A DNA stretch of 64,000 bases, taken from assembly GCA_021841585.1 (NCBI GenBank), contig JAKBUS010000001.1:38155-102154 (forward strand), given 5' to 3'. Both the position numbers and the translations under genes were made by a program. This DNA is from Pseudomonadota bacterium (lineage in GTDB: Bacteria > Pseudomonadota > Gammaproteobacteria > Acidiferrobacterales > Acidiferrobacteraceae). Below, in pieces: positions 1 to 8,697 of the stretch. Position 1 is the first letter of the stretch; each line of letters starts with the position of its first letter. The notes beneath the pieces were generated by a model. That model worked only from the letters and a program-made list of their open reading frames with translations, had not been told where the DNA came from and searched no databases.

Positions 1-309
1 GTGGCTCTCTATTATGACGAGGGAGGCCAGGAAAGCGAGGTCGGGCGCATGACCGAGGGCGAGCTCATGGGCGAGATGTCGTTCTTCGACCGCAAGCCGC
101 GCTCGGCGCGCATGCGCGCGAAATCCGATGACACGCGCGTGCTGCTGCTCTCGCGCGCCAAGTACAAGCGCATACGGGTCGAGCACCCTTACATCGCGGT
201 GAATCTCCTGGAGCATGCCGTGATCAGCCTCGACCACCTGTTCCGACGCGTCAGTAACGACGTCGCCGGCTTCTCCCAGTACATCCATGGGGGCGGCATC
301 AAGCGCTAG
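1..309 (+). CDS. Cyclic nucleotide-binding domain protein, C-terminal part (5' end outside window)
   Basis: The frame is open from the first base and probably continues upstream. The 102 visible residues carry the second half of a cNMP-binding beta-barrel: GELMGEMSFFDRKPRSAR matches the phosphate-binding cassette, although the usual GELAL core is changed to GEMSF, so ligand binding is uncertain. A helical tail follows (residues about 55-90). No helix-turn-helix comes after it, so this is not a complete Crp/Fnr regulator; it may be a stand-alone cNMP-domain protein or the end of a larger one. It converges on mpl and the two stop regions overlap by 11 bp (299-309). The true start cannot be seen. 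Confidence 0.65.
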   Translation: MALYYDEGGQESEVGRMTEGELMGEMSFFDRKPRSARMRAKSDDTRVLLLSRAKYKRIRVEHPYIAVNLLEHAVISLDHLFRRVSNDVAGFSQYIHGGGIKR

Positions 310-1654
310 CCCCCAGGGCCGCGAGCAGGCGGCCGTGGAGGCCCGCGAATCCGCCGTTGCTCATGATGAGGATGTGGTCGCCCGGGCGGGCGTCGGCGAT
401 GAGCCCGGCGATCAGGTCCTCGTGGCTATGATAGACGCGCGCGCGGCCGCCAAGGCCGGCGAGGGCCGCCTCGACGTCCCATCCGATATCCGGCGGGGCA
501 TAGACATAGGTCGCGTCGGCCAGCGCCAGCGACGGGCCGAGGGTCTCGCGGTGCACCCCCTGACGCATGGTGTTGGAGCGCGGCTCCAGGACGGCCAGGA
601 CGCGCGCCGGCGCGACCCGCGTCTTCAGGGCCTCGAGCGTGGCATGAATGGCGGTCGGGTGATGGGCGAAATCGTCATAGACCGTGATGTCGCGCGCGCG
701 CCCATACACCTCGAGGCGCCTTTTCACCCCACGAAAGGTCGCAAGCGCCCGCAGTGCGGTCTCTGCCGGGACCCCGGCGAAACGCGCCGCGCTTACCGCC
801 GCCAGGGCATTAGCCACATTGTGGCGGCCGGCCAGCGACCAGTGCACGGCGCCGACCACGCGTCCGCGCAGACTCACCTCGAAGGCGCTGCCATCGGCGG
901 CCAGCAACCGCGCCTCCCAGCCATCGGCCCGCGAGAAGTATTCGACGGGGGTCCAGACGCCCGTTGCGATGACGTCGGCCAGGGCCGTATCCGTGCCGTT
1001 GGCGATGATCAGGCCGGTACCGGGGACGATACGCAGTAGATGCTGGAATTGGCGGGAGATCGACGCGAGATCCGGGTAGATGTCGGCGTGATCGTACTCC
1101 AGGTTATTCAAGATCAAGGCCCGCGGCCGGTAATGGACGAACTTGGCGCGCTTGTCGAAAAACGCGGTGTCGTACTCGTCGGCCTCGACCACGAAGAAGC
1201 GGGACGGGGTGAGCCGCGCCGATACCCCGAAGTCCTGCGGCACGCCGCCGATCAGGAATCCCGGCTCGAGCCCGGCCTGCTCCAGGATCCAGGCGACGAG
1301 GCTCGTGACCGTGGTCTTACCGTGAGTCCCGGCCACGGCGATGACGAAGCGGTCGCGCAAGACGTGCTCGGCCAGCCACTGGGGGCCCGAGACGTAGGGG
1401 ATGCCGGCATTCAAGACCTCCTCCACCGCCGGATTGCCGCGCGAGAGGGCGTTGCCGATCACCACCAGATCCGGGGCCGGTGTCGGCAGGGCGTCGTAGC
1501 CCTCGGTAACGGCGATGCCGCTCTCTTTCAGTTGGTCGCTCATGGGGGGATAGACCCCGCGATCGGAGCCCGTCACATCGAGACCCGCGGCCCGCGCCAA
1601 CAGCGCGAGCCCGCCCATGAATGTCCCACCGATTCCGAGAATATGGATGCGCAT
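299..1654 (-). CDS. mpl: UDP-N-acetylmuramate:L-alanyl-gamma-D-glutamyl-meso-diaminopimelate ligase
   Basis: Murein-recycling ligase that joins the recovered tripeptide L-Ala-gamma-D-Glu-meso-DAP to UDP-MurNAc in the cytosol. The 451-aa product begins with the Rossmann glycine motif HILGIGGTFMGG, has the Mur-ligase ATP loop GTHGKTTVTS near residue 110, and VEADEYDTAFFD and NNLEYDHADIYPD in the central domain, which are typical of Mpl rather than MurC. The length agrees with the family (about 450 aa). The open frame extends upstream to 1960, but the ATG at 1654 gives the family N-terminus. That ATG overlaps the stop of the upstream membrane-protein gene by one base (TGATG), suggesting translational coupling. 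Confidence 0.95.
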   Translation of the reverse strand: MRIHILGIGGTFMGGLALLARAAGLDVTGSDRGVYPPMSDQLKESGIAVTEGYDALPTPAPDLVVIGNALSRGNPAVEEVLNAGIPYVSGPQWLAEHVLRDRFVIAVAGTHGKTTVTSLVAWILEQAGLEPGFLIGGVPQDFGVSARLTPSRFFVVEADEYDTAFFDKRAKFVHYRPRALILNNLEYDHADIYPDLASISRQFQHLLRIVPGTGLIIANGTDTALADVIATGVWTPVEYFSRADGWEARLLAADGSAFEVSLRGRVVGAVHWSLAGRHNVANALAAVSAARFAGVPAETALRALATFRGVKRRLEVYGRARDITVYDDFAHHPTAIHATLEALKTRVAPARVLAVLEPRSNTMRQGVHRETLGPSLALADATYVYAPPDIGWDVEAALAGLGGRARVYHSHEDLIAGLIADARPGDHILIMSNGGFAGLHGRLLAALGASA

Positions 1655-2154
1655 CAGCTCTTGGGTAAAGGAAAAAGGGTAATAAGGATCCAGCCGCTCA
1701 CGAAGATCCCGGTCAAGGTCATGAGCGCGCTCAAGGGGAGCGGAAGCTCCAGGGCGTGCCAGAGGATCTTGGTGACGATGGCCGTAAACCACACCGCAAG
1801 GACAATGGCCAGGACCTCGGAGCCCAGGGCGCCGAAGCCGTGACCAAGCGACAAGGGCCAGGTGACGAGATTGATGAGCACGTTGCTGCCGTAGATCGCG
1901 GTCATGGTCTGCCCGTAGCGGACCCACAGCCGGCGTATGGCGATGAAGGCCGCGACCCACAGGCCAAGCAGGGTGGTCTGGGTGGTGGCGAAGCCAAGCC
2001 GCTGGATGTTATGCGAAAAACCGGTGTCGACCGCATAGTTCGTCGCCAACGCCAAGGCCGCGACGAGCGCCAGCAAGGCGCGCGAGGCCGGAAGGTCCTG
2101 CGGGCGGCCCACCAAAAACCCGATATCGAGAAACAGCTTGAGCAGCGCCCGCAT
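1654..2154 (-). CDS. Small multi-pass membrane protein, unknown function
   Basis: A 166-aa hydrophobic protein that I do not recognise. It has about four or five membrane-spanning segments: residues about 25-43 (ALLALVAALALATNYAV), 60-76, 88-105, 112-130 and 140-160. It ends in a short polar tail (PLPKS) and shows no enzymatic motif. Its stop overlaps the mpl start, so it forms a two-gene unit with mpl. A link to cell-wall recycling is possible from position only. It is divergent from rnd with a 111-bp spacer that probably holds both promoters. Confidence 0.6.
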   Translation of the reverse strand: MRALLKLFLDIGFLVGRPQDLPASRALLALVAALALATNYAVDTGFSHNIQRLGFATTQTTLLGLWVAAFIAIRRLWVRYGQTMTAIYGSNVLINLVTWPLSLGHGFGALGSEVLAIVLAVWFTAIVTKILWHALELPLPLSALMTLTGIFVSGWILITLFPLPKS

Positions 2155-2265
2155 CTAGGGGCACGCACGCGAGCGGGATACGGGCGAGGGCGAAGACATA
2201 ATGGCGGATGATAAACCGCTTCGCGGCTGGAACAAAACGCCACATCCCTCTACACTGGCCGACCC

Positions 2266-3372
2266 ATGACCGAACTTCTGACAGACGGCGCGGCGCTCGC
2301 CCAGCTTTCCACCGCCATCACCGCGTCTCCCTGGACGGGTCTCGACACCGAATTCGTGCGCGAGCGCACCTACTACGCGAAGCTCTGCCTGGTCCAGGTC
2401 GCGACCCCGGACACCATGGCGCTGGTCGACCCTTTGCCTCTCGACATCACACCCCTCGGTCAGGCGCTTGCGGGCCCGGGGGTCAAGATTCTGCACGCCG
2501 GCCGGCAGGACCTGGAGCTCCTTTTGCAGGAGACCGGTGTACTGCCGGCGCCGCTGTTCGACACCCAGATGGCGGCGGCGCTGGTCGGCCACGACGAGCA
2601 GATCGGCTATGCAAATCTGGTCGCACAACTGCTCAAGGTGGAGCTCGCCAAGGATGCCACGCGCACCAACTGGGCGGCGCGCCCCCTGAGCGATCGCCAG
2701 CTCGCCTATGCGCAAGACGACGTACGCCATCTCGACGCCTTGCGCACGGCGCTGCTTGCGGAGCTCGAGCGCCTGGGGCGCACCGCGTGGCTCGTCGAGG
2801 ATTGCGCGGCCCTGAACGACCCCGGACTCTATCGCTTCTCGCCCGAACAACTGGTGCGTCGCTACCGCCAGGGTGCGAACCTGTCGCCACCCGCCCAGGC
2901 CCTGTTTCAGGCACTGCTGTTGTGGCGCGAGGACGCCGCCCGCGAGGCCGACCTGCCACGCGCGTGGGTGGTGCCAGACGCGGTCTTGATGGATCTCGCC
3001 GCCCGACCGCCGAAGGGTCGCGCGGACTTAGTGGAGCGGCGCGGGCTCGACGAGCGGCAGGTCCGCCGCCTGGGCGACCAGATGCTGGACGTGCTCCAGG
3101 GGGCCCCGGATCACCCCCTCCATCCGTGGCCCGCGGCACGCCTCGATGCCGAGGAGGAGCGGCTTTACCAAGCGCTCACGGCCCTCATCGATGCCCGTGC
3201 CCAGGCCTTGGGTATCCAGGGGGGCATCGTCGGCTCGCGCCGGACCTTGAAGGAGGTCGCGCAGGGCGCCGCGCCTGGGAACCTCGCGCGCGGCTGGCGC
3301 GCCGAGGTCCTTGGGGCGGAGGGCGAGCGGCTGCTTGCCGAGATCGCGGAGCGTCATGCCGACGCTACGTGA
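2266..3372 (+). CDS. rnd: Ribonuclease D
   Basis: 3'-5' exoribonuclease of tRNA and stable-RNA maturation. The 368-aa protein has the DEDD exonuclease fold: LDTEFVRERTYY (Exo I Asp/Glu) at residues about 26-37, HAGRQDLELL (Exo II) near residue 83, and QLAYAQDDVRHL (Exo III with the DEDDy Tyr) near residue 150. The C-terminal half carries the two HRDC-like helical domains expected for RNase D, and the size fits the E. coli enzyme (375 aa). Its end overlaps engB by 17 bp. Confidence 0.94.
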   Translation: MTELLTDGAALAQLSTAITASPWTGLDTEFVRERTYYAKLCLVQVATPDTMALVDPLPLDITPLGQALAGPGVKILHAGRQDLELLLQETGVLPAPLFDTQMAAALVGHDEQIGYANLVAQLLKVELAKDATRTNWAARPLSDRQLAYAQDDVRHLDALRTALLAELERLGRTAWLVEDCAALNDPGLYRFSPEQLVRRYRQGANLSPPAQALFQALLLWREDAAREADLPRAWVVPDAVLMDLAARPPKGRADLVERRGLDERQVRRLGDQMLDVLQGAPDHPLHPWPAARLDAEEERLYQALTALIDARAQALGIQGGIVGSRRTLKEVAQGAAPGNLARGWRAEVLGAEGERLLAEIAERHADAT

Positions 3373-3955
3373 CGCGGCCTTTCTGCTCGGCGCCCCGCGG
3401 GCGCGCGACCTCCCTCCGGACACCGGCGCGGAGGTGGCGTTCGCGGGCCGCTCGAACGCCGGCAAGTCGAGCGCCTTGAACGCGCTGACCGCGCAGACGG
3501 GCCTCGCGCGCGTGAGCAAGACCCCGGGACGCACGCAGCAGCTGAACGTATTTGCGCTGTCGCACGACCAGCGCCTGGTCGACCTCCCCGGTTACGGCTA
3601 TGCCAAGGTCCCGCAGGCGTTGCGTCACACCTTCTTCGCGCTCACGACCGACTATCTCGAGCACCGCCGGAGCCTGAAAGGCCTCGTGCTGCTGGCCGAC
3701 ATTCGCCAGGGACTGAAGGCCGAAGACCATAGCCTCCTCCAAAGCCGCAATGACATCCCCATCCTGGTGCTGCTCTCCAAGGCCGACAAGATCAATCGCG
3801 GGGAGCGCCAACGCATCCTTCGCGAGCTGGCGAAGGTCGCGCCCGAGACCGCCTACCTCTTGCCATTTTCAGCCCTCACGCGCGAGGGCCTGGAGGAGAC
3901 GCGTGAGACGGTGTCGCAATGGCTTGGGCTCGGCGAACCGCCTCCCGCCGACTAA
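3356..3955 (+). CDS. engB: Ribosome biogenesis GTP-binding protein YihA/YsxC
   Basis: TRAFAC-class GTPase needed for late 50S subunit assembly. The 199-aa protein shows G1 GRSNAGKSS, G2 region KTPGRTQQ, G3 DLPGYGYAKV, G4 LSKADK and a G5-like FSALT, in the right order and spacing. An open frame reaches upstream to 3311, but the ATG at 3356 inside the end of rnd gives the usual N-terminus (MPTLRDAAF). The 17-bp overlap with rnd suggests co-transcription. Confidence 0.94.
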   Translation: MPTLRDAAFLLGAPRARDLPPDTGAEVAFAGRSNAGKSSALNALTAQTGLARVSKTPGRTQQLNVFALSHDQRLVDLPGYGYAKVPQALRHTFFALTTDYLEHRRSLKGLVLLADIRQGLKAEDHSLLQSRNDIPILVLLSKADKINRGERQRILRELAKVAPETAYLLPFSALTREGLEETRETVSQWLGLGEPPPAD

Positions 3956-4272
3956 GGGCTTTGATGAGCGCCTTCGCGCCGTTAGCGATCTTGCTTGTAG
4001 CTATTAGCGTGGATCATTAAAACCCACGGCCTTTGACCGCTCCATGAAGTGTCCGTTGGCCCGCGAGGGGGGGTTCGCATCAAACCCGCAAAATCGCCGG
4101 GTTATCACCCGCATAGATCCCCCGTGCGGCAGTCCGCTAGGTCACCGATGTCGGTCTCGGCCGGCGTCGTGCGTGAGGGCGCGTAGCCCGCTCGGGGTGT
4201 AAGCCCGAACCCTTCTTGAGTTGTACGCCAACGCCAGCCGGAGGGGGCCGATGTCACGGCAGCTTGAGGTGA
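3956..4272. other. Intergenic stretch without recognisable gene
   Basis: These 317 bp lie between the converging engB and PIN-toxin genes. I see no open frame with coding character and no tRNA-like fold, and no strong hairpin followed by a T-run. It borders a decayed toxin-antitoxin locus and may be relic DNA. Confidence 0.4.
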
Positions 4273-4692
4273 TCATGTGGGCGCTTGTAAGATTTTCAAA
4301 AGGACCTCGGGGGCGTGAATCGGCAGCGCTGCGCGGGCACAGCCTTGCGCGTCACGCGTGACGATGGCGCCCGCGCCCGCATGGCGGCCGGCGTCGTGCA
4401 GCACCGCATCCTCGAAATCCGCGAAGACCAATTCCTGCGCCGACTCCAGGACGGGCCGATTGACCGGCGCGATCTCAAAAAGCGAGAGCAGATCCTTCAC
4501 GTGCGTTCGCGTCCGCGGGGCACCTGGAGACTTATTGGCCAGACAATAAATGGTGGTGATCGTAGGGGCGCACAGGAGCCCATCCAAGCCCCCCCACTCC
4601 AGCGATGCCACAAGGAGCCTTGCGTCATGCGCGAAGGGTTCGCGGTCCAGAAGGACGTCAAGGATCACGCTGGTATCAAAAAGCATCCTCAA
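4273..4692 (-). CDS. PIN-domain toxin, VapC-like
   Basis: A 139-aa PIN-domain ribonuclease of the type II toxin class. The N-terminal FDTSVILDVLLDREPF carries the first acidic site. Further Asp residues lie in FADFEDAVLHDAGRHAGAGAIVTRD, the usual C-terminal half of the active site. TTG at 4692 is preferred as the start because related toxins begin M-R-x-L and because it overlaps the antitoxin-relic stop (TTGA); ATG at 4686 is the alternative. The gene looks full length and undamaged, while the antitoxin directly upstream is broken. Whether it is expressed or toxic cannot be told from sequence. Confidence 0.8.
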   Translation of the reverse strand: MRMLFDTSVILDVLLDREPFAHDARLLVASLEWGGLDGLLCAPTITTIYCLANKSPGAPRTRTHVKDLLSLFEIAPVNRPVLESAQELVFADFEDAVLHDAGRHAGAGAIVTRDAQGCARAALPIHAPEVLLKILQAPT

Positions 4693-4887
4693 CGAGGCTT
4701 CTCGCCCAAATAACGCAAATAGCCATCTCGATCAACGCCCCCTCCGCGCAAGACCCCCTTCAGGGAACGCGTGAGCGGAGGCAATTCGGGAGGGCCACCC
4801 TCGGGATCAGCCCCATCATTTAGGGACGCGCGCCCTTGCCCGCTTTATCAGCGCCTCATCCAATCGCGGCGTGAGCTTGGTGTTCAT
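4689..4887 (-). pseudogene. Decayed antitoxin gene (DUF6364-like) upstream of the PIN toxin
   Basis: Read by hand on the minus strand, ATG at 4887 opens MNTKLTPRLDEALIKRARAR and stops after 23 codons at a TGA. The start is the N-terminal ribbon-helix-helix signature of DUF6364-type antitoxins. In another frame the C-terminal part of the same family resumes (ELPPLTRSLKGVLRGGGVDR, then GYLRYLGEKPR) and ends at 4689-4691, overlapping the toxin start. The expected middle, around the second helix of the fold, is missing. A deletion with frameshift therefore explains the locus. Family assignment is from memory of the conserved ends. Confidence 0.65.
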
Positions 4888-5126
4888 TCTCGGGACCTTT
4901 GCGACGTGTACTTTCCGGCATCAGTGTGCGTCTCCTGAACGGGGCGTCAAACCACGATGTCGGAGGCCCGGCGCTCGCGGACTCGCCCGATTTGGCCCCG
5001 AAAAGCGACCCTTTGCGTGATGAAGGATTCGCGAACAGCTCGGCCTTGGGTGGCCTTAGTGTCCCTTGACGATGCAGGGCAAGCGCGTCTTTACGCGGGC
5101 TTATGGGTGTGTATATGATGGCTCAT
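4888..5126. other. Intergenic stretch upstream of the toxin relic, no gene seen
   Basis: Between the antitoxin relic and the polA terminator I find no supported reading frame or RNA. It probably contains the former promoter of the toxin-antitoxin pair reading leftward, but I cannot point to convincing -35/-10 boxes. Confidence 0.3.
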
Positions 5127-5161
5127 AAAAAAACCCCGGGCACAAGGGAGAGGGCCCGGGG
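5127..5161 (-). terminator. Rho-independent terminator of polA
   Basis: On the minus strand an 8-bp GC stem (CCCCGGGC at 5134-5141 pairing with GCCCGGGG at 5154-5161) is followed by seven T residues (5127-5133 read as A on the plus strand). It lies about 105 bp beyond the polA stop. Stem plus T-run is a classical intrinsic terminator. Confidence 0.8.
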
Positions 5162-5172
5162 ATAAACGAGAC

Positions 5173-5192
5173 CCTGGGCCTAGCGGCCCAGG
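5173..5192. repeat. Perfect 8-bp inverted repeat between polA and its terminator
   Basis: CCTGGGCC-TAGC-GGCCCAGG forms a perfect stem with a tetraloop. It has no T-run, so it may act as a 3' stabilising hairpin of the polA message in tandem with the terminator hairpin 12 bp further on. Confidence 0.6.
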
Positions 5193-5267
5193 TTACCCGC
5201 TCAGGGAGGAGAAGCGGATAAAGGACATAACGTCCTACCTACATAGACCGCGGGTCCCGCAAGAAGT

Positions 5268-7928
5268 TCAGTGGGCCTCGTCCCAGTTTTTCCCCACGCC
5301 GCATTCGGCGATGAGCGGTACCGAAAGGGCCGCGACCTGCTCCATGCGCGCCACGACCGCCTCCTTCAGGGCCGGGACCTCCGCGTCCGGGACCTCGAAT
5401 ACGAGCTCGTCATGGACCTGCATGATCATGCGCGCGGCCAATCCGGTGTCGGCGAGATAGGCGTCCACCGCCAGCATGGCCATTTTGATCAGGTCAGCGG
5501 CCGTACCCTGCAGGGGCGCGTTGATGGCGGTGCGCTCGGCGTATTGGCGCCGGCCGGCATGACTTGCCTTGATGTCTGGGATGTACAGCCGGCGGCCGAA
5601 GAGGGTCTCCACATAGCCCTGGCGGCGGGCCGTGGCGCGCATGTCCTCCATGTAGCGATGGACCCCCGGATAGCGGCGAAAATAGAGGTCGTAATAGTCC
5701 TGGGCGCGTCCCTGATCGATGCGCAGCTGGCGGGCGAGCCCAAACGCCGACATGCCGTACATGAGCCCGAAATTGATCGCCTTGGCCGCCCGCCGCTGGT
5801 CATCTGTGACGGTCTCCGGCGTCATGCCGAAGACCTCGGCGGCGGTCGCGCGATGCACGTCCCGGCCCTCCTGAAAGGCGCGCATCAGGCCCGCGTCCTG
5901 GGATAGGTGGGCCATGAGGCGCAGTTCAATCTGGGAGTAGTCGGCCGATAGAATGCGTTGGCCGGGGCCGGCCACAAAGGCCTGGCGGATACGCCGACCC
6001 TCCTCGGTGCGCACCGGGATGTTCTGGAGGTTCGGGTCGCTCGATGATAGGCGGCCGGTGGCGGCCACCGCCTGGTGGTAGGTCGTATGGATGCGACCGG
6101 TACGCGGGTCCACCATCGACGGCAGCTTGTCGGTGTAGGTGCTTTTCAGCTTCCCGACGGCCCGGTAATCGAGGATGAGCTGCGGCAGGGGGTAATCGAG
6201 GGCGAGCTCGGCGAGCACCTCCTCGGCCGTCGACGGCTGCCCCTTGGGGGTACGCTTCTTGACCGGGAGCTTCAGCTCCGTAAAGAGAATATCCTGGATC
6301 TGGGAGGGCGAATTGAGGTTGAAGGCGCGCCCGGCCAAATCATGCGCCTGGTTCTCGAGGCGCGCGAGCTTGATGCCGAGCTCGGCGCTTTGGCGGCGCA
6401 GCATGGCGGTGTCGATGGGCACGCCAGTGGCCTCAACGCGCGCCAGCACCGGGCTCAAAGGACGCTCTATCGTCGCGTAGATATGTGACAGGCCGGGCTG
6501 CGCGGCAAGCCGGCCGAGCAGTTCTGCATGCAGGGCGAGGAGCGCGGCGGCCGTGTCACCGGCGGCCGCCGCGCGCTCGTCGGACGGGACCGCCGAGAGC
6601 CCCCGGCGGGCGCGGCCTTCGCCGAGCAGCGTCGCCTGGGTCGCTGCCGGACGACCCAGGTATTTCAGGGCCAACGTGGCGAGGTCGTGGCTCGGCGCGC
6701 CGCTGTCTAGGACATAAGAGGCCAGCATGACATCGTCCCATGGCCCGGCAAAGCCGACGTGTTCCGGCATCAGGAGCCGGAGTAGGCGCTTGCTGTCGTG
6801 GACTACAAGTGGCGGCGCGCCATTTTCGAAGAGCGGATGCACGGCGGCAAGCAAGGCTTCGAGGGCGGGGCCGTTTAGGAGGGCCTCCGCCGCCGGGATC
6901 ATCCATGCCCCCCCGGCCGTTCCCACGACCAGCGCCACCACCCTTCCGCCGTCATCCCACAGATCGAGGGCCACGAGCGGGGCCGCCTGCCAGGTCGCGG
7001 CCTGCGCGTGGATGGCCTCGGGGTCGGTCAGGGTGATGGCGGCGGTCGGGACCCGGTGGGCCTCGGCGCCGAGCTCGGCAAGCCAGCTCTTGAATTCCAG
7101 CTCACCATACAACTGGCGGAGCCCCTCCCGGTCCGGGGGTTGCGGCACGAGATCTACGAGCGTGAGCGGCAAGGGCACGTCGCAGCGGATGGTGACAAGC
7201 TTACGCGCGAGCTCGAGCTGCGGCCGGCCCGCGCGCAAGGTCTCGCCCAGGCGCCCGGAGACCTCATCGGCATGCGCCATGAGCGCGTCGAGCGAACCAT
7301 AGGTCTCGAGCCAGCGCACCGCGGTCTTTGGGCCGGCGCCGGCCACGCCCGGGACGTTGTCGACCTTGTCGCCGACGATGGCGAGGTAATCGACGATGCG
7401 CTCGGGCGGCACGCCGAAGCGGGCGATCACGCCCTCGCGGTCAAGGGCCTGATCGGTCATGGTGTTGATCAGGGTGACATCCGCGGTCACGAGCTGCGCC
7501 ATGTCCTTGTCGCCCGTGGAGATCACCACCTTGAGGCCCTCGGCGCGCGCGAGGTTGGCGAGCGTGCCGATCACGTCGTCGGCCTCGACATCGGGCACCG
7601 CGAGCAGCGGGACGCCCAGGGCCCGGATCAAGGCGTGCAGCCGCGGGATCTGGACCACGAGGTCGTCGGGCATGGCCGTGCGTGTCGCCTTGTAATCGGC
7701 ATACAGGGTGTCGCGGAAGGTGCCGCCGGGGGCATCGAAGACCATGGCGATCAGCTGCGGCTTGTAATCCGCGCACAACTTCCGCAGCATGTTGGCTACG
7801 CCATAGATCGCGCCCGTCGGCTCACCACGCGTGTTTCGCAAATCGGGCATGGCGTGAAACGCCCGGTACAGATAGGATGAGCCGTCCACCAACAGCAAGA
7901 GTTGTCCAGGATTCCCGCTTGGTATCAT
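5268..7928 (-). CDS. polA: DNA polymerase I
   Basis: 886-aa repair and Okazaki-fragment polymerase. Residues 1-290 are the 5'-3' FEN nuclease domain (LVDGSSYLYRAFHAM, then DVEADDVIGTLA and GDKDMAQLV). Residues about 310-500 occupy the place of the 3'-5' proofreading domain. The polymerase domain has motif A DYSQIELR, motif B RRAAKAINFGLMYGMSAFGL and motif C QVHDELVFEV. The proofreading domain lacks its metal ligands: the FDTET motif is LDLWD, the next Asp is replaced in HDSKRLL, and EDAD is replaced by AGDTA, so proofreading is predicted lost. ATG at 7928 is the only suitable start; it overlaps the start codon of the divergent LOG-family gene. Confidence 0.96.
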   Translation of the reverse strand: MIPSGNPGQLLLLVDGSSYLYRAFHAMPDLRNTRGEPTGAIYGVANMLRKLCADYKPQLIAMVFDAPGGTFRDTLYADYKATRTAMPDDLVVQIPRLHALIRALGVPLLAVPDVEADDVIGTLANLARAEGLKVVISTGDKDMAQLVTADVTLINTMTDQALDREGVIARFGVPPERIVDYLAIVGDKVDNVPGVAGAGPKTAVRWLETYGSLDALMAHADEVSGRLGETLRAGRPQLELARKLVTIRCDVPLPLTLVDLVPQPPDREGLRQLYGELEFKSWLAELGAEAHRVPTAAITLTDPEAIHAQAATWQAAPLVALDLWDDGGRVVALVVGTAGGAWMIPAAEALLNGPALEALLAAVHPLFENGAPPLVVHDSKRLLRLLMPEHVGFAGPWDDVMLASYVLDSGAPSHDLATLALKYLGRPAATQATLLGEGRARRGLSAVPSDERAAAAGDTAAALLALHAELLGRLAAQPGLSHIYATIERPLSPVLARVEATGVPIDTAMLRRQSAELGIKLARLENQAHDLAGRAFNLNSPSQIQDILFTELKLPVKKRTPKGQPSTAEEVLAELALDYPLPQLILDYRAVGKLKSTYTDKLPSMVDPRTGRIHTTYHQAVAATGRLSSSDPNLQNIPVRTEEGRRIRQAFVAGPGQRILSADYSQIELRLMAHLSQDAGLMRAFQEGRDVHRATAAEVFGMTPETVTDDQRRAAKAINFGLMYGMSAFGLARQLRIDQGRAQDYYDLYFRRYPGVHRYMEDMRATARRQGYVETLFGRRLYIPDIKASHAGRRQYAERTAINAPLQGTAADLIKMAMLAVDAYLADTGLAARMIMQVHDELVFEVPDAEVPALKEAVVARMEQVAALSVPLIAECGVGKNWDEAH

Positions 7929-8679
7929 GACTGCCCCAAAATCTCAAAAGACCCTGATCAAGAAAAAACCGGCGCCCATGCACGGCGGCGGACCCGCCCC
8001 CGATGGCGCCCTATCGCGAGAGGCCTGGAAGATCTTCCAGATCATGGCGGAGTTCGTCGAGGGTTTCGAGGCCCTGGCGCAGATCCGGCCGTCGGTGAGC
8101 ATCTTCGGTTCGGCACGCATCGCCCCCGACCACCCCTATTTCGCGCTCACCGAGGACATCGCCCGGAAATTGTCGGACGCGGGTTTTAGCGTCGTGAGCG
8201 GTGGCGGCCCCGGCATCATGGAGGCCGCCAACAAGGGCGCCTATGCCGGCCCCTCACCGAGCGTCGGCCTGAATATCCGCCTGCCTCATGAGCAGGCTGG
8301 CAACGCCTACCAGGATATCCGCCTGACCTTCCAGCACTTCTTCGCGCGCAAGGTCATGTTCGTGAAGTATGCCACAGCCTACGTGGTCATGCCCGGCGGC
8401 TTCGGCACCCTGGATGAGCTGATGGAGATCCTGGCGCTCATCCAGACCGGCAAGAGCCGGCGCATCCCCATCATCCTCGTCCACACCCCGTTCTGGGCGG
8501 GCCTCGTGGAGTGGTTCCGCTCGGCCTTGCGGCGCGACGGCGTGATCAGCGAGGCGGACCTGGACCTCTTCGTCATGCTCGACCGGCCGGAAGACGTCAT
8601 CGATACCATATTCCGCTATTTCGAAGTGAGCGGCTTCGAGCCCTCCGAAGAGGAAAAGGAGATCCAGCTCAACCTCTGA
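7927..8679 (+). CDS. LOG-family (TIGR00730) nucleotide 5'-monophosphate phosphoribohydrolase
   Basis: A 250-aa Rossmann-fold protein of the family once labelled lysine decarboxylase. The diagnostic PGGFGTLDE motif (near residue 157) and the SGGGPGIMEAANKGA loop (near residue 97) are both present. Characterised relatives hydrolyse nucleoside 5'-monophosphates to base plus ribose 5-phosphate. The N-terminal 60 residues form a Lys-rich leader and the EAWKIFQIMAEFVEGFEAL helix seen in the longer subgroup. ATG at 7927 is chosen because an AGGA lies about 12 bp upstream; ATG at 7978 is possible. Its start overlaps that of polA on the other strand. Confidence 0.85.
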   Translation: MTAPKSQKTLIKKKPAPMHGGGPAPDGALSREAWKIFQIMAEFVEGFEALAQIRPSVSIFGSARIAPDHPYFALTEDIARKLSDAGFSVVSGGGPGIMEAANKGAYAGPSPSVGLNIRLPHEQAGNAYQDIRLTFQHFFARKVMFVKYATAYVVMPGGFGTLDELMEILALIQTGKSRRIPIILVHTPFWAGLVEWFRSALRRDGVISEADLDLFVMLDRPEDVIDTIFRYFEVSGFEPSEEEKEIQLNL

Positions 8680-8697
8680 CGAGGGGCCTGGTTTCGT

